From positions 5,462 through 69,461 of the forward strand of contig DATAXV010000044.1 of the NCBI GenBank assembly GCA_036272915.1: 64,000 bases of DNA, written 5' to 3'. This DNA is from DATAXV01 sp036272915. GTDB lineage: Bacteria > Chloroflexota > Dormibacteria > Dormibacterales > Dormibacteraceae. A model generated the notes under the pieces. The model did no database searches. It worked only from the letters and a program-made list of their open reading frames with translations, and was not told the origin of the DNA. The position numbers were made by a program, and so were the translations under genes. Below are positions 16,441 through 25,039 of the stretch, piece after piece. The number at the start of each line of letters is the position of its first letter. Within the stretch, counting starts at the first letter, position 1.

Positions 16441-17166
16441 TCACAGGCTGCCGCTCATCCCCGGCGCCTGGGTCGGCTGGGCGGTACCGTCCGGCCCCGG
16501 TTCGACGGTCAGGGCGATGACCGAATAGCGCGCCCCGTGCTCGTCGACGGCCACGACCTTGGAGCCCTGTGGGTCGGGCCGGAAGACGCCGGCGGGCACG
16601 AAGCGCCCGCCCTCGCCGAGCCAGAGTTCGTAAACCTGACCCTCGGCCGGTTGAGGCATGTCGTGGAAGGAGACGACCAGCAGGTTCTGGCCGTTCAGCA
16701 GAAGCACACTGCCTCTGGCGCTGGCCAGGGTGGTCGAGGCCGGCTCCATCCGGCGGGTTGCGACGGCCGCCTGCGCCCGGTCCAGCTGCCCGTGCAGGGA
16801 GACGTTCCAGACGCCGAGGCCGGCTATGGCCAGGACCAGGACCGTGATCACGGCGAGCGCCATCCGCGGCATCGCCAGGCGCGGCCAGGGGATGACCCTC
16901 CGCTGTCGGGCCGGTGCCGCGCGAGTGTCCTCCGCTCGGGCGCCGGCGCCGGCCAGGATTCGCTGCCTGAGGTCGGGGCTGGGCTCGGCGCCCTGCGCCG
17001 CCAGTGGCAGCATCACCGCCACCTCGCGGAGCCGCCGCTCGAGCTCACGGCACTCGGCGCACTCGGCCAGATGGCGCTCGACGGCGCGGGTCTCCTCGGC
17101 GTCGGTCGCGCCCAGCACGTAGGCGGCGATCGTCTCCTCGAAGGGGTCGCCTCGCTGCTCAGACAT
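16441..17166 (-). CDS. Anti-sigma factor (RskA-like, zinc-finger type)
   Basis: A membrane anti-sigma factor of about 241 residues. The zinc-binding HxxxCxxC motif is at His32, Cys36 and Cys39. A single membrane helix (ALAVITVLVLAIAGLGVW) lies near residue 105-120, and the extracytoplasmic part matches the RskA domain (YELWLGEGGRFVPAGVF). It should hold the ECF sigma factor encoded just upstream and release it on an envelope signal. The start ATG at 17166 overlaps the sigma stop by 8 bases, a usual coupling for such pairs. An upstream TTG is possible but less likely. Confidence 0.88.
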   Translation of the reverse strand: MSEQRGDPFEETIAAYVLGATDAEETRAVERHLAECAECRELERRLREVAVMLPLAAQGAEPSPDLRQRILAGAGARAEDTRAAPARQRRVIPWPRLAMPRMALAVITVLVLAIAGLGVWNVSLHGQLDRAQAAVATRRMEPASTTLASARGSVLLLNGQNLLVVSFHDMPQPAEGQVYELWLGEGGRFVPAGVFRPDPQGSKVVAVDEHGARYSVIALTVEPGPDGTAQPTQAPGMSGSL

Positions 17167-17794
17167 CGACTTCAAGCCCCCGGCCCTGAAGGTAGGAGCG
17201 GAGCTTCTCGAGGGCGAGGCGCATCCTCCCTTTGACGGTGCTCAACGGCGCGTCGATCATTCCTGCGATCTCTCCTCCCGTGTACCCGGAGAAGTAGGCC
17301 AGTTCCACCACCTGGCGTTGCTCGGCCGGAAGCGAGATGAGCGCCTCGCGGACGGCGTCCTGCTCCAGCGACAGCGAGACCTGCTCCCAGGGGTCGCTTC
17401 CCGTGGTCGCGAGCTCGGGGGAGAGCTCGAGCTCCCGTCGCTGGTAGGCGCCGCGTCCGCGCAGGTAGTCGACCGACCGGTTCCGGACGGCGGTGATGAG
17501 CCAGGTCCGGAGCTGGCCGCGGGCGGGGTCGAACCCCGGCGCCGCCCGCCAGATCTTGAGGAAGACGTCCTGGACGACGTCCTCGGCGCGGCCGGTGTCG
17601 CCGAGGATGCGGAGGGCGATGGAGTAGGCGAGGCCTCCGTAGCGGTCGTAGAAGACGGCCAGAGCGTCGACGTCACGCTCGGCCAGCCGGCGCGCGAGCT
17701 GCGAATCATCGAGCCTGCCCCTATCCACCGCGGGATCAGCCGCCAGGCCGTGGGCGCGGCCCGACCGGCGCTCGGCATCCTGTGCGCGCGTCAT
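17159..17794 (-). CDS. ECF RNA polymerase sigma factor (SigK-like)
   Basis: A 211-residue group 4 sigma factor. Region 2 is visible as FYDRYGGLAYSIALRILGDTGRAEDVVQDVFLKIW and region 4 as LPAEQRQVVELAYFSGYTGGEIA followed by STVKGRMRLALEKLR. Adjacency to an RskA-type anti-sigma factor suggests the SigK/RskA class, which responds to envelope or oxidative stress. A 26-residue N-terminal extension precedes region 2. Target promoters cannot be assigned. Confidence 0.92.
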   Translation of the reverse strand: MTRAQDAERRSGRAHGLAADPAVDRGRLDDSQLARRLAERDVDALAVFYDRYGGLAYSIALRILGDTGRAEDVVQDVFLKIWRAAPGFDPARGQLRTWLITAVRNRSVDYLRGRGAYQRRELELSPELATTGSDPWEQVSLSLEQDAVREALISLPAEQRQVVELAYFSGYTGGEIAGMIDAPLSTVKGRMRLALEKLRSYLQGRGLEVDV

Positions 17795-17856
17795 CGATCG
17801 GCCCTGCGGGGGGGAGCCAGCTCACGCCGCCCAGGATCCCACATCGTCGCCCGAAG

Positions 17857-18702
17857 TCACGAGGGGGAGACCTCCGGACCCCGGCCGCCGAAGCCGGGTC
17901 CGCTGGGAGCCCCGAGGCGGCGCTGGGCGCGGTCGAGGACCCGCTCCAGCAGGTTGACCCCGGTCAGGCCGGGAAGCCGGCCGATGGAGGCGTCGATGGC
18001 CTGCACCGCTCGCCGGCCGTCATCGCCGTCGAACAGGAACATGGCCAGGCGGTCGACCTCCTCCGAGGTCTTGACTCCCTCACCGACCGTCCGAAAGCGG
18101 TGCTGCATGACCCAGCGGACAGAGCGCCGCGCGATCGCGCTGTCGGTCAGCAGCCGCTCGGCCTGGGAGCGGTAGAAGGCGAAGTGGATCCGCTCCTGCT
18201 TGATGATCCGCTCGATGATCTGGGTCAGGATCGGGTGCTGGGCGCGGCTGATGAGCTGCTGGTAGGCGGTAAGCGTGGTCATCTCATTGGTCGCGCCGAT
18301 GGTCAGGTAGACGGCGGGGAAGAAGGGCAGCAGGTAGGAGCCGAGCAGCACGGCCATGACCGAGCTGACGCGGTGCATGCCCTCGCCGACGCGGATCTGG
18401 CGGGGCCGGTCGTCGTCGATCTCGATGCCGTAGCTGCGCATGAACCGGAGGAAGGCCTCGCCGTGGTACATCTCCTCGTACACCCACACCGAGAGGAACG
18501 AGGTGATCACCGGGTCCATGCAGGCCTTGGAGACGAGCAGCTCGGACAGGAAGATCACCGTGTGGGTCTCGATGTCCATCATGTAGAGCATCGAGTCGAT
18601 GGCCTCCTGCGGAAGCGGGTGCCTGGCGACCGCGTCCCAGTCGATGTCGCTGAGATCGAGCTTGCGCGAGGTGTCCTTGTACCTCTCGATGTCGAATGCC
18701 AC
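17857..18702 (-). CDS. Ferritin-like diiron protein (acyl-ACP desaturase-like)
   Basis: A 281-residue helical protein with paired diiron motifs: DIETHT early, then VYEEMYHGEAF and, about 95 residues later, IKQERIHFAFY, matching the ExxH repeats of ferritin-like carboxylate-bridged diiron enzymes. The overall layout is closest to acyl-ACP desaturase-type proteins. The start is taken as GTG at 18702 because GGAGGAG lies 7 bases upstream; an ATG at 18780 would add a Pro-rich stretch. Substrate unknown; it could be a desaturase or an oxygenase. It lies next to the ECF sigma gene. Confidence 0.68.
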   Translation of the reverse strand: MAFDIERYKDTSRKLDLSDIDWDAVARHPLPQEAIDSMLYMMDIETHTVIFLSELLVSKACMDPVITSFLSVWVYEEMYHGEAFLRFMRSYGIEIDDDRPRQIRVGEGMHRVSSVMAVLLGSYLLPFFPAVYLTIGATNEMTTLTAYQQLISRAQHPILTQIIERIIKQERIHFAFYRSQAERLLTDSAIARRSVRWVMQHRFRTVGEGVKTSEEVDRLAMFLFDGDDGRRAVQAIDASIGRLPGLTGVNLLERVLDRAQRRLGAPSGPGFGGRGPEVSPS

Positions 18703-18808
18703 TTCGCGTCTCCTCCACGATGGGCGGGCTGTCATTGGAGGTACGTGCGCGGGCGGCCCCTGGATCATCGGAACCGACATGTCATGGCCGCGGGCGTGAG
18801 CGACGGTA

Positions 18809-19158
18809 TCACCCAGCAGTGCTCCGGGCGTGGATGGGCGCGACAGGCGCGCCCTTCGGATCAGATCTCCAGACCTGGGTCATGAGCGTCTCCCCGATGG
18901 TGATGTCGGACGATGCGATCAACTCGATGAACGTCGGCGTCGCTGCGGCATGCACCTCGGTCGAGCCGTGGGCCTCGAATGCGGCACGGACCTCCGCGGT
19001 CCAGAACACCAGGGGATCGTCCCGGGGGCGGTGGACCGCGAGAGCAGGGTGCCGGGCTCCCTCCGTGCCTGATCGAGCGGCGGCACCAGGGCGGCGAGAC
19101 ATTCTTCGGCCCTGCCCTCCTTCACCCTGACCCTGGCGACGATCGCGACCGGTGACAA
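18809..19158 (-). pseudogene. Antibiotic-biosynthesis-monooxygenase-like gene with frameshift
   Basis: Two reading frames together give one ABM-domain protein. The 5' frame from TTG at 19158 reads SPVAIVARVRVKEGRAEECL to REPGTLL. The 3' frame continues with HRPRDDPLVFWTAEVRAAFEAHG and ends at 18809. The switch lies near 19050 and needs a single-base change. ABM proteins are small ferredoxin-like dimers that oxidise quinones or degrade haem. The break may be real decay or a sequencing error. Confidence 0.6.
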
Positions 19159-19326
19159 GGATCCCCTACTGGCTGCGGTGAGCGATGCCTCGCACCCGGT
19201 GGGGGACCGCGGTCGGCCATCGGCACCGCCCGCGCGTCGCATGTCCGGAGCGCGATCCGCGGGCACCCGTGGCGGAGGCGCGGCCTGGCCTCCCATGCCA
19301 TCGAGACGGCGATGGCGGGGGCGTGT

Positions 19327-20661
19327 TCACGATCGTCCCGATCGGGCTCCCGGGCCGATCGGGTCGGGGTACCCGATGCGCTCGCGCTCGGCGGCGGGCA
19401 GCGCCCAGGGTCGGTGCACCGCGGCACCGGGGATACCCCTCAGCTCAGGCACGTACCGCCGGACGTAGTCGCCGGCCGGGTCGAAGCGGAGCGCCTGGCG
19501 CAGGTGATTGAAGGAGCGGTTGGGCCGGGTGTCGTTGCCGGTGCCCGCCACCCACTGCCAGTTGCCGGCGTTGTTGGCGACGTCGCCGTCGACCAGCCAC
19601 TCGAAGAAGTGGGCGGCGCCGCGGCGCCAGTCGATGCCCAGCTCGCGCACCAGAAAGGAGGCGACCAGGAGCCGGGCCCGGTTGTGGATCCGGCCCTCCC
19701 TCCGGAGCTGCCGCATGCCGGCGTCAACCACCGGTACGCCGGTGCGGCCCTCGGACCAGGCCTGGAGCAGGTCCGGGTCATCCTTCCAGTGCCGCCCTCG
19801 GGAGCGGTAGTCGCGGCGGGTCAGGTCGGGGCGGGCGGCGAGGACCTGGAGGTGGAAGTCGCGCCAGCAGAGCTGCCGCAGGAAGGACTCGCCACCCTGC
19901 CGTCCGGCCGTACGCAGCGCCACCTCCAGCGGTGAGACGCAACCGAAGTGGAGGTACGGACTGAGCCGTGAGGTGCGGTCGCCCGGCAGGTCGTCGTGGG
20001 CATCGCCGTAGGCGGGGAGGTCGCGGCGCAGCCAGCGGTTGAGCAGGTGGCGGCCCTCGGTCTCGCCGCCCCTGGGAAGCCGCGGCGAGCGAGGTCCGGG
20101 GACTGCGTCGCCAGGCCCGGGCCGGCGTCCGGGAGCGATGCCGTCAGGGAGACGCATCCGCCCCGGCACCGGCACGGGTGGGCGCCAGAGAGCGGCCCGC
20201 CAGCGCCGCCAGCAGGGTGTGAAGACCCGGAAGTGGTCGCCCCCGGAGGGCGTGAGCTCGGCGGGCGGGACCACGGCCACGCCGCGGTGTAGAGCGAGCT
20301 TCAGGCCGGCTCGCGAACACGCTTCGGCGAGGCGGATCCGCCGGTGCGCGGCGTGGGTGCCGGCATCGGCGCTGAGGTGGATCTCGGCGGCCCCGACCGC
20401 GTTCGCCACCCGCATGGCCTCCGCCACGGGGTCGCCCCGGCGAAGCACCAGCCCTCCGCCCATTCGCCGCAGCGAGCTGTCGAGGTCGGCCAGGCACTCG
20501 ATCAGAAAGGCGGCGCGGTTGGGCGACGCGTGGAGTCCTCCGAGCAGGGCCGGGTCGAGGACGAAGAGCGGGACCTGGCGGCCGGCCCGGCAGGCGGCCG
20601 CCAGCGCGGGCTGGTCGTGGACGCGAAGGTCGCGGGTGAGGAGCACGATCGCAGCTGCCAT
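19327..20661 (-). CDS. phr: Deoxyribodipyrimidine photolyase
   Basis: Light-driven repair flavoprotein that splits pyrimidine dimers. The N-terminal Rossmann antenna domain starts AAAIVLLTRDLRVHDQPAL. The FAD-binding domain carries TSRLSPYLHFG, DAGMRQLRREGRIHNRARLLVASFL and WVAGTGNDTRPNRSFN, all in canonical order. Length is about 444 aa. Start ATG 20661 or GTG 20664 overlaps the crtI stop. Encoding it last in a carotenoid operon indicates a joint light-damage response. The antenna chromophore cannot be told from sequence. Confidence 0.93.
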   Translation of the reverse strand: MAAAIVLLTRDLRVHDQPALAAACRAGRQVPLFVLDPALLGGLHASPNRAAFLIECLADLDSSLRRMGGGLVLRRGDPVAEAMRVANAVGAAEIHLSADAGTHAAHRRIRLAEACSRAGLKLALHRGVAVVPPAELTPSGGDHFRVFTPCWRRWRAALWRPPVPVPGRMRLPDGIAPGRRPGPGDAVPGPRSPRLPRGGETEGRHLLNRWLRRDLPAYGDAHDDLPGDRTSRLSPYLHFGCVSPLEVALRTAGRQGGESFLRQLCWRDFHLQVLAARPDLTRRDYRSRGRHWKDDPDLLQAWSEGRTGVPVVDAGMRQLRREGRIHNRARLLVASFLVRELGIDWRRGAAHFFEWLVDGDVANNAGNWQWVAGTGNDTRPNRSFNHLRQALRFDPAGDYVRRYVPELRGIPGAAVHRPWALPAAERERIGYPDPIGPGARSGRS

Positions 20662-22121
20662 CACTCCCTCATGTCCTCGGCGAGGAGCTCGCTGGTGACC
20701 TCGGCCGTGAGCAGGACGCCGGGTATGCCGGCGCCGGGGTGGGTTCCGGAGCCGACGTGGTACAGGCCGCGTGGGTGGCGGTAGCGGTTGTGCTGGCGGA
20801 AGAAGGCCGACTGACGGAGCAGCGGCTCCGGTCCGAAGGCGTGGCCGTCCTCGGCTCCCAGCCGGTCGCGGAATTCGATCGGGGTCCAGTGGCGCTCGAG
20901 GATGATCGAACGGCGCAGTCCGGCGAGGCCCAGGCCGGTCTCCGATTCGAGGGCGTCAAGGATCTCCTCGCGAAGCCTGTCGCCGGTCTCCGGCCACCGC
21001 TGTCCGCCGGCGAGGTTGGGAACCGGCATCAGCACGCTGATCGCCTCGCCTCCGGGGGGCGCCATCGCCGGCTCGGTCCGTGAGGGCGCGTGGATGTAGA
21101 GACAGATCCCGCCGGTCATCTGGCGGCGGCGGGTGACATCGTCGATGAAGCGGCGGTATCCGGGACCGACCAGGAGGTTGTGGTGGTGGAGGGCGGGGAA
21201 GCTGCGCGAGCTGCCCAGGCAGAGCAGGAAGCAGCTCATCGACAGCCGTTGCGGCAGTGGCCGGAGGCCGGCCATGCGCCGGGTCGCGCCGACGTCGGCG
21301 TTGCTGACGACGGCGTCGGCGGGGAGCGTGCCGCCGCCCGCGAGCCGGACGCCCGCGACGCGGCCATCGCGCCGCTCGATCCCAACCGCCTCCTCGCCGG
21401 TCAGCACCGCCGCGCCGCGGCGGAGCTGCCGCTCCATCGCCGCCACCACCGACCAGACGCCGCCCTCTGCGTACCAGACCCCGCTGATCAGCTGGAGGTG
21501 GGCCAGCGCTGCGTAGACGGCGGGGACGCGGAAGGGGTCGCCGCCGATGAAGAGGGGATGGAAGCCGAAGGCCTGCCGCATGTGGGGCTCGGTGAGGTAG
21601 TGGCCGACGAAGCCGTCGACCGAGCGCAGGGCGCCCAGCCGAGCCATCCGCGGCAGCATCCGGAGCAGACCTCCCGGCCCGGGGAACGCTCGTCTGCCGG
21701 CGGCGAGGATCGCCTCCTCGTAGATGCGCCGCCCCGCCTCCAGGTACGCGTCGAAGCGGCCCGCGTCGGCGGCGCTGAAGCGTGCGATCTGGGCTCTCAT
21801 CGCCGCCGGGCCGCCGCCGAAGAGGAGGTCCCGGCCGTCGTCCTGCCAGCGGATCCGGTAGAAGGGGTCGATCGGCAGCAGCCGGAGCTCGGCGGCCGTC
21901 GAGGTCCCGGCCAGGCGGAAGAGGTCGTCGAGCAGCTCGGGCATGGTGATCAGCGAGGGCCCGACGTCGAAGGAGAAGCCCCGCTCCTTGATCTGCGCCG
22001 CCCTGCCGCCCAGGCTCCGCTCCCGCTCGACCACCGTCACCTCGAAGCCGGAGGCGAGGAGGCGGATGGCCGCCGCCAGCCCGCCAAGCCCGGCGCCGAC
22101 GACGACAACTCGCCGCCTCAC
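20661..22121 (-). CDS. crtI: Phytoene desaturase (CrtI)
   Basis: FAD-dependent desaturase converting phytoene to lycopene. The dinucleotide-binding motif VVVVGAGLGGLAAAIRLLASG is right at the N-terminus, followed by GGRAAQIKERGFSFDVGPSL, the CrtI substrate/FAD signature. The C-terminal GSGTHPGAGIPG motif completes the family pattern. Start GTG at 22121 overlaps the upstream gene stop by four bases; longer versions only add out-of-place sequence. Length 486 aa is normal. Confidence 0.93.
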   Translation of the reverse strand: MRRRVVVVGAGLGGLAAAIRLLASGFEVTVVERERSLGGRAAQIKERGFSFDVGPSLITMPELLDDLFRLAGTSTAAELRLLPIDPFYRIRWQDDGRDLLFGGGPAAMRAQIARFSAADAGRFDAYLEAGRRIYEEAILAAGRRAFPGPGGLLRMLPRMARLGALRSVDGFVGHYLTEPHMRQAFGFHPLFIGGDPFRVPAVYAALAHLQLISGVWYAEGGVWSVVAAMERQLRRGAAVLTGEEAVGIERRDGRVAGVRLAGGGTLPADAVVSNADVGATRRMAGLRPLPQRLSMSCFLLCLGSSRSFPALHHHNLLVGPGYRRFIDDVTRRRQMTGGICLYIHAPSRTEPAMAPPGGEAISVLMPVPNLAGGQRWPETGDRLREEILDALESETGLGLAGLRRSIILERHWTPIEFRDRLGAEDGHAFGPEPLLRQSAFFRQHNRYRHPRGLYHVGSGTHPGAGIPGVLLTAEVTSELLAEDMRE

Positions 22122-23755
22122 GCGGCCGGCTCCGGGCGTGGGATCAGACCCTCGGCGATGGAGAGCACCTGCAGGCAGGCGATGACGGCGAAGGCCGCCG
22201 GGTGCCAGAGCAGGTCGCTCCAGGGCTGTCGCTCCCGCCAGATGATGAGCGATCGGAGGAGGATGACCGCGGCGCAGCCCCACAGCGCACCGGCGAGGGC
22301 GGAGCGGCGAAGCCGGGCCGCGATCTCTCCCGGAGCCGGCCAGACCGTGCTCAGGTCCGCGCCGTGGAGCGGGCGCACCGGCCCCCCGGCGGCCGCGATC
22401 CTCGCCGCCAGGCCGGCGACCTCGCTGCCGCCCCCGGCCCGTCGGTACGAGCGAGCGTCGACCGCCGCGCAGCCAGCGCCGATCAGACCGAAGGCACTGG
22501 CGCCGCCGGCACGCGGTGCGACCGTCAGCGAAAGGGAGAGGAGGGCGATCGCACGCTCCCAGGGCCTGCCCTCACCGAGGCGGGCGACCAGCGCCACCAT
22601 CCCGCCACCCTGGCCGTGAAGCTCCTCGACGAGGATGGCGAGCGCCTCCGGGGCGAGCTGGGTTCCGGCGTCGAGGATCGCGACCACCGTCCCCTCGGCG
22701 GCGGCCATGGCGGCAGGCCGAAGCACCTGGACCGGGCCGGGATAGCCTGCCACCGGCGCCTCCTCGCCGCCGGCGGCCACGGTCAGCGAGGGGAGCTCGG
22801 AGGCGGGCGGTGCTCGCCGCCGCATCGCCAGCTGCCCGGCGACGCCGAGGAGGGCCCAGGCCCAGGCGCCGGCTCCGGTGGTCCAGGCGAGGAGGACCAG
22901 CGGGTCACGGGGGCCGAGGCCCCAGAGGTGGAGAAGCAATTGAGTGATGAGGAACCCGGAGAGCAGGCTCTGCCCCATGAAGCTCCTCCAGGCCCGGCGC
23001 GCCCGGACCGCGTCGCCACCCAGGCAGGAGAGGCCGAGGAGGACGTAGGGGATGAGCGCGGCGGCCACGACCAGCGCCGGCCCGCCACCGGCCGCGACCA
23101 CGGCCGCCGCGGCCAGGTAGAAGGTGGTGGAGAGCGCCGCCGTAAGGCGGGGGCCGATGACGGTGGCGATGGAACCGACCCCGCAGGCCCGGTCGAACTC
23201 GACATCCTGGATGGCGCCGAGCGCATGCGAGGCGATTCCCCAGAGCAGGAGGGCGGCGAGGAAGCGCCAGGGCAGCGCGTCGACGGGCGCTCCGGCGAGC
23301 AGCGCGCCGCATACCGCCGGCCACGTGAAGTGCAGGGAGCTGGTCAGCGAGTCGAGACCGGGAATGACCTTGGTCCTGACCGGTGGCACCGAGTAGGCGG
23401 CCGCGACGGCGGCGGTCGCCGTCAAAGCCAGTCCGGGCCGCAGGCCGGCGACGGGATAGGCGGCGATCAGCAGGGGCAGGTTGGTGGCGGCCACCAGGAA
23501 CCAGAGCCCGTGCCCGGCGCCGGGCTCGAGCACGGCCCCCTCGACGCCGCCCTTGCGCGGGTTGTTGCGATCCGACTCGTAGTCGTAGAGATCGTTCAGC
23601 CCGTACATCAGCAGGTTGTAGGGCACGAGGAAGTAGACGGTGCCCAGGACCACCGCGGGCAGTGCGATGTGGCCGCCGGCGATGGCGGTGGCCAGGAACG
23701 GCAGGCAGGTGTTGATCCATGAGAAGGGGCGGCTGGCGGTGAGGAGGCGGCGCAC
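22118..23755 (-). CDS. UbiA prenyltransferase (lycopene elongase-like) fused to a GT2-like domain
   Basis: A 545-residue fusion. The N-terminal ~290 residues are a UbiA prenyltransferase with about eight membrane helices and both Asp motifs: NDLYDYESD early and QDVEFDRACG later. In a crt operon this is most likely a lycopene elongase adding C5 units to make C50 carotenoids. From about residue 330 a second, soluble part resembles a family-2 glycosyltransferase (AILDAGTQLAPEALAILVEEL, then FGLIGAGCAAVDARSYRRAGG), but it is short and the DxD-type motif reads DAGT. Two hydrophobic helices end the protein. Starts GTG 23755, 2 bases after the crtYd stop. Confidence 0.72.
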   Translation of the reverse strand: MRRLLTASRPFSWINTCLPFLATAIAGGHIALPAVVLGTVYFLVPYNLLMYGLNDLYDYESDRNNPRKGGVEGAVLEPGAGHGLWFLVAATNLPLLIAAYPVAGLRPGLALTATAAVAAAYSVPPVRTKVIPGLDSLTSSLHFTWPAVCGALLAGAPVDALPWRFLAALLLWGIASHALGAIQDVEFDRACGVGSIATVIGPRLTAALSTTFYLAAAAVVAAGGGPALVVAAALIPYVLLGLSCLGGDAVRARRAWRSFMGQSLLSGFLITQLLLHLWGLGPRDPLVLLAWTTGAGAWAWALLGVAGQLAMRRRAPPASELPSLTVAAGGEEAPVAGYPGPVQVLRPAAMAAAEGTVVAILDAGTQLAPEALAILVEELHGQGGGMVALVARLGEGRPWERAIALLSLSLTVAPRAGGASAFGLIGAGCAAVDARSYRRAGGGSEVAGLAARIAAAGGPVRPLHGADLSTVWPAPGEIAARLRRSALAGALWGCAAVILLRSLIIWRERQPWSDLLWHPAAFAVIACLQVLSIAEGLIPRPEPAA

Positions 23756-23757
23756 GC

Positions 23758-24039
23758 TCAGTCCTCGCCGCCCCAGGACCAGACCGTGTTGGCGATCAGG
23801 TAGAGGGCGCAGCCGTAGAGCAGGTCCTCGACGGGGATGGCCACGACGTCGATGCCGCTCCGGTAGCGGTCGGCATAGCCGAAGACACCGAGGCGGATGA
23901 GGAGCGAGTCGCCTGCCACCGTCAGCGCGGCGAAGATGGCGAGGCCCAGCCAGAGGCCGGTATGACGCGGGCCGCCACCAGCGACGGTGATGCCGAGGGC
24001 GGCGATCAACGCCGCCACGGCGGCGAGCGTGTACTCCAT
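23758..24039 (-). CDS. crtYd: Heterodimeric lycopene cyclase subunit, CrtYd-like
   Basis: A 93-residue membrane protein with three hydrophobic helices and the motif VAIPVEDLLYG, the PxE(E/D) signature of the lycopene cyclase domain. It is the second half of the split cyclase, paired with the gene at 24039-24338, whose stop overlaps this ATG by one base (TGATG). The heterodimer cyclises lycopene or its C45/C50 derivatives. Such split cyclases are typical of actinobacteria and relatives. Confidence 0.85.
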   Translation of the reverse strand: MEYTLAAVAALIAALGITVAGGGPRHTGLWLGLAIFAALTVAGDSLLIRLGVFGYADRYRSGIDVVAIPVEDLLYGCALYLIANTVWSWGGED

Positions 24040-24338
24040 CAGCGGTGGGCCCGCCGCGCGACCCGGCGGAGCACGACCGAGAGGAGGCAGAGGAAGGCGA
24101 GCAGAACCGGCTCCTCCAGGGGGATGCCGGGGGGCACGATCAGCGAGTTCAGCCGCGGGTTGCTCGCGAACCAGCCACGGGCGGTGCCGACCCCGTCGAA
24201 CACGAGGAAGAGGGGGACGGTGACCAGGATGCAACGGACGAGCCGACCGCCGGTGACGCCGAGCCGGAGGCGCCCGTCGAGGATCAGGACCCCGGCCCAG
24301 GCGATGAGGAGCGCCGCCAGATAGGCGAAGCGGATCAT
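24039..24338 (-). CDS. crtYc: Heterodimeric lycopene cyclase subunit, CrtYc-like
   Basis: A 99-residue membrane protein with three hydrophobic helices and PPGIPLEEPVLLAFLCLL, the PxEE motif of the lycopene cyclase domain. It forms the heterodimer with the crtYd product encoded next. ATG at 24338 overlaps the DUF1722 stop by four bases, so translation is coupled along the operon. Confidence 0.85.
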   Translation of the reverse strand: MIRFAYLAALLIAWAGVLILDGRLRLGVTGGRLVRCILVTVPLFLVFDGVGTARGWFASNPRLNSLIVPPGIPLEEPVLLAFLCLLSVVLRRVARRAHR

Positions 24339-25039
24339 CGGCGTCCGCCGCGCTGGTTAGCCCGGTCGCCGAGCATGACCTCGGCAGGGAAGGGGTCGAG
24401 ATAGGTCTGGATGCGCAGCCAGACCGGCGCACCGCCGTCGAGCCCCTCCCGGATCCGGCCCACGGGGGTCTCCAGGGGCAGGTCGCCCCGGCAGTAGCCC
24501 TCGATCACGGTGGCCACCTCGACGCGGTCCTGGGCGTCGGCGATGTGCCCGGAGAGATGCTGCAGCACGTTGACGTGCCGGTTCGGCGAGGCAGGCGAGG
24601 ACAGCGCCTCGAGCAGCCTTCGGCGGTACGTCGCGGCCAGGTCCTCGGCGGGCCGGCCGCGGGTTCCGGCGACGAGTTGGCCGAGGTCGCGGCAGACGGC
24701 GGGGCTGTGGGCGAGCAGGGTCATCTTCTGCGAGGCGTGGAAGGCCGTGAGCGCCGAGGTACGGGGCCGCCGCGGCAGCCGGGCCCAGCGCGCCCGGGCG
24801 AAGACGCGTTCCACCCAGGCCGCCCTCGTCCACGGGTCTCGCAGCTGATCCGCGTGGCCGACGATCACCCCGGCGTCCCCCAGCGCCGGCCCGTCCTGCG
24901 CGAGCAGGCGGCCGTCCACCTCATCCTCGTCGTCATGGACCCAATCGACGTACCGGCTGAGCATCCGGGTCCAGGACTGATCGGTCGCGGAGACACGGCC
25001 GGTGATGGCGATCCTGGGTCGTACGGGCTCGCCCGCCAT
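24335..25039 (-). CDS. DUF1722 (YbgA-like) protein
   Basis: The C-terminal half matches DUF1722: FHASQKMTLLAHSPAVCRDLGQLVA, then NRHVNVLQHLSGHI, a YCRGDLPLETPVGRI segment and the ending IQTYLDPFPAEVM. The DUF523 domain fused to many homologues is absent; the N-terminal 60 residues read RPRIAITGRVSATDQ. Function is unknown, but E. coli ybgA lies next to phr, and here too it is in the photolyase operon. Start ATG 25039 lies 175 bases inside the end of the upstream epimerase gene. Confidence 0.8.
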   Translation of the reverse strand: MAGEPVRPRIAITGRVSATDQSWTRMLSRYVDWVHDDEDEVDGRLLAQDGPALGDAGVIVGHADQLRDPWTRAAWVERVFARARWARLPRRPRTSALTAFHASQKMTLLAHSPAVCRDLGQLVAGTRGRPAEDLAATYRRRLLEALSSPASPNRHVNVLQHLSGHIADAQDRVEVATVIEGYCRGDLPLETPVGRIREGLDGGAPVWLRIQTYLDPFPAEVMLGDRANQRGGRR

